A model generated the notes under the pieces. The model was given only the letters and a program-made list of their open reading frames with translations, had not been told where the DNA came from and did not search any database. A stretch of 64,000 nt of DNA from Kribbella sp. NBC_00382 (GTDB lineage Bacteria > Actinomycetota > Actinomycetes > Propionibacteriales > Kribbellaceae): positions 4,836,001-4,900,000 of the forward strand of contig NZ_CP107954.1 of NCBI RefSeq assembly GCF_036067295.1, in the 5' to 3' direction. Of the stretch, positions 15,658 through 24,773 are shown one piece after another. The translations under genes were made by a program, and so were the position numbers. Position 1 is the first letter of the stretch. Every line of letters begins with the position of its first letter.

Positions 15658-18600
15658 CTAGTGGAGTTGTTCGTTCATGATGAGGAAGGCGCCTAGGCCG
15701 TGGCGGTCGTTGGTGGCGCGGTCGCGGGTGGCGTAGTACGCGTAGTTGCCTACGTTGGTGCCGATGGAGATGTCTTTGAGGTTGGTACGGCCCTCACTGT
15801 CTAGAGAGAGTTTGGCTAGGACTCCCTGATACCCGCGTTGGGCGACGGAGGTGTAGGAGGCGTCTACGTAGCCGCGTTGGACGGCTCGGGAGATGACGAA
15901 GGTGTACATGCTGGAGCAGGAGGTTTCGGTCCAGTTGTCGGAGCGGGTGCCTTTGTCGACTATCTGGAACCAGCGGCCGGTGGCGGGGTCTTGGTAGTGC
16001 TTGTACGCGGCGATGAGCTTCCCCAGCACCTGCAGGAGCTCGGCGCGGCGAGGTTGGTTGGCAGGGATCACCTCTAGTACGTCGATCGCGGCCATGCCGT
16101 ACCAGCCCTCGGCCCGGCACCACACCTCTGGCGACTGGCCGGTGGTCGGGTCGGCCCAGGTCTGCGTGTGCGATTCGTCGTACGCATGCCGCAGCAGCCC
16201 CGTGGACCGCTGCAAGTGACTCGCGTAGGTCAGCAGCTGGTCGACCGTCTCCTTGTTGGCATAAGCCGAGTCGCCGAACTCCCGCCCGTACTCCGCCAGG
16301 AACGGGTTCACCATGAAGACCCCGTCACCCCACAGCTGGTGCTCCCGGCTGGTCGCGTGCCAGAAGCCGCCGTCGGCCGTGCGCGGGTACGTCTTGAGCC
16401 GGTTGCGGATCTTCGTCGCCGCGATCTGGTACCGCGCCTGCCCGGTCTCGTGATGCAGGATCACCAGCAGCCGCCCGGACAACATGCTGTCCAGATTGCC
16501 GAAGCTGTTGTCGATGTTCCCGTTGCCGTCGACGAACCGGTCGACCCACGCCTTGATGTAGGCCAGGTACTTCGGGTTGTGCGTCCGTTGATAGACCAGG
16601 TACTGCCCGTAAAGATAAAGCCCGTTCGTGTACGACCACCCGCCGAGCGAACTGGGCGTGTACCGCGCCATCGTCGAGTCCACCATCGCCACCGACCAGT
16701 CGGTACTCCGGACAGCCGCGGCCCCCGCAGTGAGACCGGTGGTGAGGTTGGAGCGGAGGATCTTGTCGGACCCATCCGGCTGGCCGCCGTTGTTGTCGGC
16801 GTTCGTGGTGGTGAACCAGATCGCGTTCTCACCCGGTACCTTCGCGACTGCCCGCAGCCGCCCGTACGTCCCGTTCCAGTGCGACGTAACCGTCCCGACA
16901 TTCTCGCCATTCAAGGCGATCCGCCACATCCGCTGACCCCGCAGCGCCGCCATGAACAGCGCGCCGTTGGCATAGGCGAGCCCGCTCGGTGAGGCCGATG
17001 CCACCGACCAGGTCTTCTTCGGATTCGTCATCCCGGCCGTGCTGCAACTGCCTTCGCAGGTCGGCCAGCCGTAGTTCTTGCCAGGCTGGATCAGGTTCAG
17101 CTCGTCCGACGTCGAGTCGCCGAGTTCGGAGGACCAGAGCCGCCCGGCCGAGTCCCACGCCAGTCCCTGCGGATTGCGGTGGCCGTAGCTGTAGACCGCA
17201 GTACCGAACGGGTTGCCCGGAGCGGCCGCGCCGGTCTTGGTGATGCGCAGGATCTTGCCGTTGAGGGCGTTCTTGTCCTGTGCCAGGTTGCCCTGCTGCG
17301 AGTCGCCGATCGCGACGTACAGGAAGCCGTCCGGGCCGAACCGGATCCGGCCGCCGTTGTGGTACCGGCTCTTCCGCATCCCGCTCAGGATGGTGCCGTA
17401 CCCGGACAGCGCCGTCCCGTTGAAGTTCATCTTCGCGACCCGGTTGCCCTCCGACGCGGTGTGCATGAAGAACACCTGCTGGTCCGAGCCGCCGTTCCAG
17501 GTCGGCGAGAACGCGACGCCCATCAGGCCGCCTTCGCCGTCCGTGGTGACAGCGTTCGGTACGGTCCCGACCTGCGTCTTGCCTGAGCCGTTCTTGCTGA
17601 TTTTGAAGACCTTGAACGAGTCCCGTTCGGTCACCAGCGCGAAGCTGCCGTCCGGTGCCCAGGCGATGTCCCACGGGATCGACCAGCCACTCGAGACCTG
17701 CGTCGGCGTCGCCGGGTTGTTGCCGCCTTCGCAAGCGCCAGTGGTGAAGCTCACCGTCGGGCTCTTCGCCGAAGTGTTGCCCGCGGCATCCTTCGCCACG
17801 ACATGGATCGTGTACGCCGTATTGCAGGCCAGCGTGCTCAGCGTCTTCGACGTAGCGGGCGGCGTACCGGTCACAGAGTCCAGTACTGCGTTGTTGGCGC
17901 TTCGCACGTCGTACTGCGTAACGCCCCGATTATCCGTAGACGCGGGCCAGGACACGGTCGCCCCGGTCTGATTGACCGCCGTCACCGTGGGCTGCCCCGG
18001 AGCTGATGGCGCGGTGGGGTCACCCGGATCAGCCGTCGTGGTGCAGATCGCCTCCGGGCTGGTCGCCGACACGTTGCCGGCCGCATCCCGCCCGAACACC
18101 GACAGCTCGTACTGCGCATTGGGCCGCAACCCCGTCAACCGATACGGCGACCCCGGCGGATTCGGCGCCTCCGCGATCTTCTGCCCCTGGTTGTAGATGT
18201 CATAGGCAACGACCCCGACGTTGTCCGTTGACGCCGGGAAGCTCAGCGTCAGCGCGTTGAAGGTGATGTCGCTGCAGACCGGCTGCCCGGGTGCGGTCGG
18301 ATGCTCGGTGTCCGACGGAGCGCCGACCTGCAGTCGGTCGAGGTTCGGGCCGCCGTTGGCCGTGGTGGCGGTCGCGCGGATCGTGTTGCTCCCGGCAACC
18401 AAGGTGGTGTTGACGACGGCGTCCTGCCAGGTCGTCCAGGCACCTGTCCCGGGGAACGAGCGGCCGGTCGCGATGGCCGTGCCGTTCACCGTGATCGTCA
18501 TCGGCCGGTCGGTGGTCGTACCGTTGGCGAACCGGAAGGTGAGGCTCGCGGGCCCCGCCGACGCCGCGGAGACGGCGAACTGCACATAGCTGCCGGTCAC

Positions 18601-18771
18601 ATTGTCGTAGTTGACGAACCCGGTCCCCGTGTAGCCGGCGTGGTTGGACTCCACGACGCCCTTGGAGATCGTGCCGCTCTCTGCTTGGTAGTCGGTCGCC
18701 GCTGGAGCAGCAGACGCAGGAGTAGGTATCAGTAGCAGCGCAGCGAGCACTGCTAGCCAGCGTGCCTTCAT
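15658..18771 (-). CDS. Secreted CBM-FN3-FN3-PQQ sugar dehydrogenase-GH105 fusion protein
   Basis: A 1037-residue secreted multidomain protein. After a signal peptide (cut near residue 22) come a CBM6/35-type domain (about 27-150), two FN3 domains (about 157-345), a soluble PQQ sugar dehydrogenase beta-propeller (about 359-680; RYHNGGRIRFGPDGFLYVAIG and YSYGHRNPQGLAWD) and a GH105/GH88 alpha/alpha-barrel (about 684-1037; QLWGDGVFM, WCRAEGWYGMA). GH105 enzymes remove unsaturated uronic acid from rhamnogalacturonan or similar oligosaccharides; the propeller family oxidises sugars. Their union in one chain is unusual. The start at 18771 overlaps the upstream gene as ATGA and has GGAGG. Confidence 0.9.
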   Translation of the reverse strand: MKARWLAVLAALLLIPTPASAAPAATDYQAESGTISKGVVESNHAGYTGTGFVNYDNVTGSYVQFAVSAASAGPASLTFRFANGTTTDRPMTITVNGTAIATGRSFPGTGAWTTWQDAVVNTTLVAGSNTIRATATTANGGPNLDRLQVGAPSDTEHPTAPGQPVCSDITFNALTLSFPASTDNVGVVAYDIYNQGQKIAEAPNPPGSPYRLTGLRPNAQYELSVFGRDAAGNVSATSPEAICTTTADPGDPTAPSAPGQPTVTAVNQTGATVSWPASTDNRGVTQYDVRSANNAVLDSVTGTPPATSKTLSTLACNTAYTIHVVAKDAAGNTSAKSPTVSFTTGACEGGNNPATPTQVSSGWSIPWDIAWAPDGSFALVTERDSFKVFKISKNGSGKTQVGTVPNAVTTDGEGGLMGVAFSPTWNGGSDQQVFFMHTASEGNRVAKMNFNGTALSGYGTILSGMRKSRYHNGGRIRFGPDGFLYVAIGDSQQGNLAQDKNALNGKILRITKTGAAAPGNPFGTAVYSYGHRNPQGLAWDSAGRLWSSELGDSTSDELNLIQPGKNYGWPTCEGSCSTAGMTNPKKTWSVASASPSGLAYANGALFMAALRGQRMWRIALNGENVGTVTSHWNGTYGRLRAVAKVPGENAIWFTTTNADNNGGQPDGSDKILRSNLTTGLTAGAAAVRSTDWSVAMVDSTMARYTPSSLGGWSYTNGLYLYGQYLVYQRTHNPKYLAYIKAWVDRFVDGNGNIDNSFGNLDSMLSGRLLVILHHETGQARYQIAATKIRNRLKTYPRTADGGFWHATSREHQLWGDGVFMVNPFLAEYGREFGDSAYANKETVDQLLTYASHLQRSTGLLRHAYDESHTQTWADPTTGQSPEVWCRAEGWYGMAAIDVLEVIPANQPRRAELLQVLGKLIAAYKHYQDPATGRWFQIVDKGTRSDNWTETSCSSMYTFVISRAVQRGYVDASYTSVAQRGYQGVLAKLSLDSEGRTNLKDISIGTNVGNYAYYATRDRATNDRHGLGAFLIMNEQLH

Positions 18772-21700
18772 CGTGCGACCTCCAGGTAGTCGAGGTTGGG
18801 CGTGCCGCCGGTACTGGTGGCAGTGGCGCGGATGACGTTCTGCCCAGCGGCGAGGTTCACCGTCGTGACGTTGTCGCGCCACAGCGTCCAGGCGCCGGTG
18901 TTCGGGAAGCTGACGTTCTTCTTGACCACGACGCCGTTGACGGAGATGTCCATCGGCCGGTCGGTGGTGGTGCCGTTGGCGTGGTCGAACACGAGAGTGG
19001 CGGCTCCGGCCTGCGCCTGCGCAACCGTCCACTCGACGTAGCTGCCGACGGCATTGGGCGTGTTGACGAAGCCGGTACCGGAGTACCCGGAGTGGTCCTT
19101 GTCCACTGTGCTTCTGGGGGTCGAGGTAGCCAGTTCGGCTTCGTAGCGCGTCGTGGTACCGGCTCGGGCGACGCGGTAGATGACAGTGCCGTGCGCTGGT
19201 ACCGAGGAGCTGATACTGCCGCTGGTACTACGGGATGCCTTGCTCCACAGGTCCTTCAGCTCGTAGGACGCGGAGCCCCCGAGCCCTAGCGCAGCGGCCG
19301 TAGTACTGATGGTTGCTGCCGAGGTGGTCTCGTTGGAGAGGGCTACTGCGCGATCACCGTTGGCCAGGGTCTTGCCGTAGACGACCAGGCCGCCGGTGGA
19401 GCTGACTACCGTCGCCTGGCGGCCGAGCCGGTCCTGGTCGACAGCGATGACGTCCTGGTTGGTGAGGAGGCTGTAGGTCTCGTCCGAGGCCTTGTGGAGG
19501 TCAGTGCCGATCAGGAGCGGGGCGGACATCATCGCCCAGAGACTGAGGTGTGTCTTGTACTCCGTAGCGGTCATCCCACCGTTGCCGACCTCGAGCATGT
19601 CCGGGTCGTTCCAGTGCCCAGGGCCGGCGTACTGCGCCAGTACCCGGTTGGCCTGGGCCTTGCCGATCATGCTGGCCCAGTTGTCGCTGATGTCGCCCGT
19701 GGTGCGCCAGAGGTTGCCGACGTCGCCGCCCCACTCCCAGATGCGCGGCGGACCGGTCCGGCCCCACTCGCAGATCGAGTACGTGATCGGGCGGCCGGTG
19801 TCGCGCAAGGCGTCCCGCATGGCCTTGTACCGCTGCTGGGCGTCGACGTTCTGGTTGTTGCAGTTGTCGTACTTGAGGTAGTCGACACCCCAGGAGGCGA
19901 ACAGGTTGGCGTCCTGCTTCTCGTGCCCGAGTCCACCCGGGAACCCGGCCTTGTCGCAGGTCTTGGTGCCAGCGCTCGTGTAGAGGCCGAACTTGAGCCC
20001 CTTGCCGTGCACATAGTCGGCCAGCGACTTGATGCCGTTGGGGAAGCGCGCTGGGTCGGGTACGAGGTTGCCCTGGGTGTTGCGCTGGGGGAGTGCCCAG
20101 CAGTCGTCGATGTTGACGTACTGGTACCCGGCCGCCTTCAGGCCCTTGCTGACGAACAGGTCCGCGATGCCCTTGATCATCGCCTCGTTGAACTCCGCCC
20201 GGCACTTGGTCGAGTTCCAGTTGTTGAACCCCATCGGTGGCGTCCGCGCCAGGCCATTGTCGAGTGCGGCCGCCAGTACTGGCCTTGCCGCCTCCGGGTA
20301 GTCGACGTTCGGTCCACCGAGTGCAGTAGTCGCGCTTAGCCGCACTACGTTCGCACCGGCCTGCAGCGTGGCAGTGGCCGGCACTGTCTGCCAGGTGGTC
20401 CAGGCGCCGGTACCTGGGAAGGCTTGGCTCGGTGCGACGACTGTGCCGTTGACGGAGACGCTCATCGGCCGGTTGACCGTGGTGCCGTTGGCATGGCGGA
20501 TGCCTAGCGTGTATGTGCCTGCGGCGGGCGCATTGACCGTCCACTCGACACTGGCGCCTACTGCGTTGGTGGTGTTGCAGAACCCGGTACCGGAGAAGCC
20601 TGCGTGATCGCTGTCGACAGTGCCTTGGCAGACCGCGCTCTCTGCCTCCAACCGGGTACCGCTAGGTGGTGTGCAGTTGCCGCTAGAGCCTGTTGCGTTG
20701 ACTCGCAGTGCTCCACCGGTTGTGTTCTGGCCCGTCGCGCAGTACCCGGTGACGGTCTGGAACCCGACGTCGTGGGGGCTGTTGCTGCCGCGCTCGGCGG
20801 TGAAGTTGTCGAGCTGGACGTTGTTGCTCTCGTTCGCGATCACCGCCGGGCGGCCGTCGTTGGACGTGAAGTCGACCGAGCTGTTGGTGAACTTCACGCC
20901 GTCCACCCGGCGCAGGTACCACCCGTACGCCGGCCGGGTGCCGATGCTGTTCGGGTTGTAGTTGGTCGGGTCGTTGCTGGGTACGCCGGTGCTCATCGTG
21001 CCGTTGCCGCCGGGCACGGTCAGCTTCACGTTGTCGAAGCTGATGTCGCGGATCCGGTTGGCCGCCGATTCGCCCCACAGCGTCGGGCTGTACGCGGTAC
21101 CGGCTGAGCCGTTGTAGGTACCGGTGACGTTTTGGTAGGTGATGTTGCTGATGCCGCCGATGCCCGGGCTGTCGCCGCAGCGGCGGCGGGTGCCGATCTT
21201 CTGCATGATGTGACCGCGGGTACCGGACATCGTGATGTCGCGGTAGTGCACGTCGGAGATCTTGCTGCCGTCCATCGACACCAGGCCGAGGCCGGACTTG
21301 CCGGCGCCCGTGATGGTGATCCGCTCGAAGACGTAGTCGGTGAAGTCGCCGCAGGTCTCCGAGCCGAACATCAGCGCGTTGCAGCAGCCGGCCGACAGCT
21401 TGGAGTCGCTCACCCGGACATGGCCGTTGTCGATGGTTTGGCCGAGGGCCCAGTCGCTCTTGAAGACCAGGGCGTCGTCGTTGGCGGCGATGTTCGCGTT
21501 GGTGACCGTGACGTTCTTGGCATTGATCACGTTCCAGCCGTCGCGGTCGCCGGCCGTCTCGACCCGCAGGTTGTTCGAGGTGATGTTGTCGCAGCCGTTG
21601 GTGAGAATCGCGAAATGGCCGCCTTGGCGGAGCTTGATGCCGTCGAGCTTCAGGCCGTTGCAGCGGGTCAGCGAGATGATCTTGTCGGCCTGCCCGGCCT

Positions 21701-22151
21701 TGGGGTTGCCGGTGATCAGGTGGTCGTCGCCGTCGATCGTGCCGGTACCGGTGAAGATGACGTTGGTCAGGCGGTCGCCGTACAGCATCGCGTTGTGGAA
21801 GTGGCTGTGGCCGTAGTCCTGGTACTCGTCGTTCGGGTTCGGCTCGGCTGCGTCGTAAGAGTCGTTGCCTGCGCCGAGGATCGTTGAGCCGGCGTCGAGC
21901 TGGATGGTGAGGTTGCTCTTCAGGTGGATCGTGTTCGCCGAGCGATAGTTGCCGGCGGTGAAGCGGACCGTGCCACCGCCGACCGCGCTAGCGGCGTTGA
22001 TCGCCTTGTTGATCGCCGCGGTGTCGTTGGTGGTGCCGTCGCCTTTGGCGCCGTAGTCACGGACGTCGAAGGTAGCGGCCTGGGCTGGTGAGGTCGGCAG
22101 GATGAAGAGGGTCAGCACTGCAAGGATCGCGAGGATCCATCGAGTTCGCAC
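18768..22151 (-). CDS. Secreted GH28-like/CBM/GH27 alpha-galactosidase/CBM fusion protein
   Basis: An 1127-residue secreted protein. A signal peptide (residues 1-25) precedes a right-handed beta-helix of the GH28/pectate-lyase-3 type (about 26-480): NDDALVFKSD and MFGSETCG correspond to the polygalacturonase core, although the classic RIK motif is not obvious. A CBM6/35 domain follows (about 498-625), then a GH27 domain from residue 637 (PPMGFNNWNS, nucleophile in YLKYDNCN, acid/base region RTTGDI, GHWNDPDML) with its C-terminal beta domain, and a second CBM from about 1002. It likely removes alpha-galactosyl groups and cleaves or binds pectin-type chains. Confidence 0.9.
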   Translation of the reverse strand: MRTRWILAILAVLTLFILPTSPAQAATFDVRDYGAKGDGTTNDTAAINKAINAASAVGGGTVRFTAGNYRSANTIHLKSNLTIQLDAGSTILGAGNDSYDAAEPNPNDEYQDYGHSHFHNAMLYGDRLTNVIFTGTGTIDGDDHLITGNPKAGQADKIISLTRCNGLKLDGIKLRQGGHFAILTNGCDNITSNNLRVETAGDRDGWNVINAKNVTVTNANIAANDDALVFKSDWALGQTIDNGHVRVSDSKLSAGCCNALMFGSETCGDFTDYVFERITITGAGKSGLGLVSMDGSKISDVHYRDITMSGTRGHIMQKIGTRRRCGDSPGIGGISNITYQNVTGTYNGSAGTAYSPTLWGESAANRIRDISFDNVKLTVPGGNGTMSTGVPSNDPTNYNPNSIGTRPAYGWYLRRVDGVKFTNSSVDFTSNDGRPAVIANESNNVQLDNFTAERGSNSPHDVGFQTVTGYCATGQNTTGGALRVNATGSSGNCTPPSGTRLEAESAVCQGTVDSDHAGFSGTGFCNTTNAVGASVEWTVNAPAAGTYTLGIRHANGTTVNRPMSVSVNGTVVAPSQAFPGTGAWTTWQTVPATATLQAGANVVRLSATTALGGPNVDYPEAARPVLAAALDNGLARTPPMGFNNWNSTKCRAEFNEAMIKGIADLFVSKGLKAAGYQYVNIDDCWALPQRNTQGNLVPDPARFPNGIKSLADYVHGKGLKFGLYTSAGTKTCDKAGFPGGLGHEKQDANLFASWGVDYLKYDNCNNQNVDAQQRYKAMRDALRDTGRPITYSICEWGRTGPPRIWEWGGDVGNLWRTTGDISDNWASMIGKAQANRVLAQYAGPGHWNDPDMLEVGNGGMTATEYKTHLSLWAMMSAPLLIGTDLHKASDETYSLLTNQDVIAVDQDRLGRQATVVSSTGGLVVYGKTLANGDRAVALSNETTSAATISTTAAALGLGGSASYELKDLWSKASRSTSGSISSSVPAHGTVIYRVARAGTTTRYEAELATSTPRSTVDKDHSGYSGTGFVNTPNAVGSYVEWTVAQAQAGAATLVFDHANGTTTDRPMDISVNGVVVKKNVSFPNTGAWTLWRDNVTTVNLAAGQNVIRATATSTGGTPNLDYLEVAR

Positions 22152-22283
22152 AACTGCCTCCTGGGGCGGGCGGAGTTGGTGTGTGACGGGTCGAGCTGGC
22201 CGACGGCATGCCGGCTGGGGCGCCGACGGCCGAGACGGCCGGCGGGCTGGGGTTGTCGGTAGAGATCGAGGCTGGCTGCGGCT
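22152..22283. other. Intercistronic region within the polysaccharide operon
   Basis: A 132-nt GC-rich gap separates the fucosidase-like gene from the GH28/GH27 gene. It contains short GCCG/CGGC hairpins around 22199-22250, but no clear promoter. TGGGGCGGGCGGAG and CAGGAGGCA lie close to the downstream start, the latter serving as its ribosome binding site. A polar effect or partial termination here is possible. Confidence 0.4.
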
Positions 22284-24455
22284 CTAGCGGTCGAGGTAGT
22301 CGAGGTTGGGGCCGCCGGTGGCGGTGGTAGCCGCGAGGGTGATGGTGTTGGCGCCTGCTTGGAGGGTGGCGGCGACTGGAGCGGTCTGCCAGGTGGTCCA
22401 GGCGCCAGTGGGGGCGAATTGCTGGGTACCTGCCACGGTGCCGTTGACGGTGATGGTCATCGGCCGGGCGGTTGCAGTTCCGTTGGCGTAGCCGATGGCG
22501 AGGTTCGCCGGGCCGGCAGCGGTTGCGGTGACTGTCCACTGGACGCCGGCGCCGATGGCGTTGTCGGTGTTGCAGAAGCCGGTACCGGAGTACCCGGTGT
22601 GGTCACTGTCGACAGTGCCTTGGCAGGTGGCGCTCTCGGCCTCGTACCGGGTCGAGGGAGTGCCCGCGCCGGCGTACGCAGTACCGACCCAGGCTTCGTC
22701 GATGCGGAGGCGCTTGTAGCGGGTGGTGTCGGTGGAGGCGGCGTAGGTGTTGATCACCTCGAGCCTGACGTGCCGGGCGGTCTGTGCGGGAAGGTCTATG
22801 AAGTTGACGCCGCGGCGGCTCGGCAGGGTGCCGGTCTTGATCGGGCTGCCCCAGTTGGTGCCGTCGCTGCTGACGTAGACCTTGTAGTCGCGGATGCGGG
22901 CGGACTGCTCGGTCGACGAGCGGGCGTAGCTGACCGAGTCCTCACGCTGGTTGATCCCGAGGTACTGGATCCGCTTGGCCTGGCCGAGATCGAAGCGCAG
23001 GGACACGGGGGTCGTCTTGTTGCTGTCCCAGTACGTCAGATAGCTGCCGTCCGTGGCGTTGCCGGGGTTGCTGCCGGCCGAGGCGGTCGTCGTGTACGAC
23101 GCGGGCGGGATGATCCCCTCGCGGCCGTCGGTCTCGACGCGGAGGACCGTGTCGTACGGGTCCCAGGTGGTGAGGCCGGTCATGGTGAGTGTGCCGGCGG
23201 CTTGGGTGTGGGCGATGGTGGCGCCGGTGCGGAGGTTGGTGACCTTGGTGACGGGGTAGCCGTTGTCGCGGATCTTGAGTGTGTTGCCCGCTGGCTTGGT
23301 GAGGACGTGGACGTAGTGGAGGTCCGGGTCGGTGCTGCTCACGGTGGTGACGCCTTGGGCGCCGTCGTTCCAGACGCCGGGTTGGAGGCCGCCATGGTCG
23401 TAGCCGCCTCCCGAAGTACCGGTGATGGACGGCCAGATCGGGTCCAGATATTTGTCAACAAGGTTGTTGAATTGCTCCTGCTGGGCCGGGAAGCGGCCGT
23501 TGATCATCGCGGTCTCGGCCATCAGGGACTTCACCGAGGAGCCCGTGTTGCTGATCAGCCGGCCGAGGCTGAGTTTGGTGTCGACGGCGGGGTCGCCACC
23601 GCCGTACCACCAGGAACCCGTGCTCGGGAGCTTGAAGTCCGCCTCGATCAGGCGCGGTGCGGCCGTGTAGATCGCTTGCGGGTAGTCGTACGCGGGGGTC
23701 ATGCCGGTCTTCTGCTCGTTGCTGATCATGTCCATGATCGGCGTGTCCTCGTTGTTGTTGCTGAGGGTGAAACTGGGGCGGTCTTGGCGGATCTTCTCGT
23801 ACAGCCCGTGGGTCTCCCAGTAGGCGTTGTCGTTGTCGATCCAGAAGCCACCGAGGCTCGGGTACCGCTGCATTACCTCGACGAAGTTGTCGTAACTGAA
23901 CTCCCCGAACCCGTCACGCGTCGACAGGTCGACAGACTTGCCCTTGTACTGCGAGTAGGCGGCGGAGTCGAGCCAGCTCTTCCCTGCTGGAAGGCCTTCC
24001 GCATGCCATTGCGGGTCGTCGGTCATGTAGAGGATGACCTTCAGGCCCTTCGCGGTTGCCGCGTCGATGGTCTCCTTGAGGATGTCGCGCTTGGAGTGGC
24101 AGCTGCCGGGGATGGCGGACGGCCAGGGGCGGGCGTAGCCGAGGCGGCTGTGGAAGGTGGCTAGTACGAGGTACTGGGTGTGGAGTTTTTGGGCTTCGCG
24201 GACCCAGTAGGCCGGGTCCCAGTTGCCGGCGGTGACGGCGTTCTCCCAGGCGCTGCAGCTGGTGTAGCCGGGGGAGGTGCGCATGCCCCAGTGGAGGAAG
24301 AGCCCACCGGTCGCCTGGCGGAGAAACTCCTGTCTGGGATGCTGGAGTTCGGCGTTGGCTTTTGTGGCCGGGGTGCCGCTGAGGAGTGCGGCTGCTGAAA
24401 GAGTGGCGGCAAGCAGCGCGACAAGCGGGCGCCACAGCCGGGACGAACTGCGCAT
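22284..24455 (-). CDS. Secreted GH29-type alpha-L-fucosidase with F5/8C and CBM6 domains
   Basis: A 723-residue secreted protein. The signal peptide ends near residue 36. The catalytic part (about 37-440) carries the GH29 hallmark GGLFLHWGMRTSPG, and GGFWIDNDN contains the likely nucleophile Asp. An F5/8 type C (CBM32) domain follows (about 447-595) and then a CBM6/35 domain (about 602-723) much like those of the next two genes. The ATG at 24455 has GGAG 8 nt upstream; an in-frame TTG 4 codons earlier would overlap that site. It opens the three-gene plant-polysaccharide operon. Substrate specificity (alpha-fucose or related 6-deoxysugar) is inferred. Confidence 0.88.
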   Translation of the reverse strand: MRSSSRLWRPLVALLAATLSAAALLSGTPATKANAELQHPRQEFLRQATGGLFLHWGMRTSPGYTSCSAWENAVTAGNWDPAYWVREAQKLHTQYLVLATFHSRLGYARPWPSAIPGSCHSKRDILKETIDAATAKGLKVILYMTDDPQWHAEGLPAGKSWLDSAAYSQYKGKSVDLSTRDGFGEFSYDNFVEVMQRYPSLGGFWIDNDNAYWETHGLYEKIRQDRPSFTLSNNNEDTPIMDMISNEQKTGMTPAYDYPQAIYTAAPRLIEADFKLPSTGSWWYGGGDPAVDTKLSLGRLISNTGSSVKSLMAETAMINGRFPAQQEQFNNLVDKYLDPIWPSITGTSGGGYDHGGLQPGVWNDGAQGVTTVSSTDPDLHYVHVLTKPAGNTLKIRDNGYPVTKVTNLRTGATIAHTQAAGTLTMTGLTTWDPYDTVLRVETDGREGIIPPASYTTTASAGSNPGNATDGSYLTYWDSNKTTPVSLRFDLGQAKRIQYLGINQREDSVSYARSSTEQSARIRDYKVYVSSDGTNWGSPIKTGTLPSRRGVNFIDLPAQTARHVRLEVINTYAASTDTTRYKRLRIDEAWVGTAYAGAGTPSTRYEAESATCQGTVDSDHTGYSGTGFCNTDNAIGAGVQWTVTATAAGPANLAIGYANGTATARPMTITVNGTVAGTQQFAPTGAWTTWQTAPVAATLQAGANTITLAATTATGGPNLDYLDR

Positions 24456-24489
24456 GACAAGCTCCAACCTGGGGGCGAACAGGTTTTGG

Positions 24490-24506
24490 TTAGGAAGGTT
24501 TCCTAA
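24490..24506. promoter_or_regulatory. Palindromic operator candidate before the GH29 operon
   Basis: TTAGGAAGGTTTCCTAA is a perfect 7-3-7 inverted repeat, centred 43 nt upstream of the ATG at 24455 on the minus strand. Its AT-rich character stands out in this DNA, and its place near the expected promoter makes it a likely binding site for a sugar-responsive repressor of the ROK, GntR or LacI class. No regulator gene lies beside the operon. Confidence 0.6.
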
Positions 24507-24773
24507 TCATTGGCTCGTCCGATCATGACCCCGAGTACCAACCCGGTCAAGATCTGTGCCAGTGAATTTCTCAGGCACGCGTTTTCCACCCGGGCAGTGC
24601 TTAGGCCGGTCCCGTGGCGATGGGGGACTCGTTGCTGGCGACTCGAGGCCACTCGGTGGTGGGTCTTCCTCCCAGCCGCCGGCGCTATCTAGACCGGTGC
24701 TCCACGCGCCAGCAGCCAGCGCCGACCGAGTCGCCGAGGTCTCAGGGTCGAACCCACGTGGTTCGGGTGGGGG
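24507..24773. other. Gene-free region with a copy of a repeat fragment
   Basis: The 267 nt between the GH29 operator and the MscS stop hold no convincing gene. GTGGTTCGGGTGGGGGC at 24759-24775 is identical to a 17-bp segment of the 143-bp tandem repeat at 14985-15610, and the preceding CGCCAGCAGCCAGCGCC faintly resembles the same unit. It may be a decayed dispersed copy of that repeat. Confidence 0.45.

Noticed and set aside
15198..15661. Several open frames of 120-140 codons through the tandem repeat
   Set aside because: They exist because the 143-bp repeat lacks stops in several frames; the period shifts frame in each unit, so no repeat protein is encoded.
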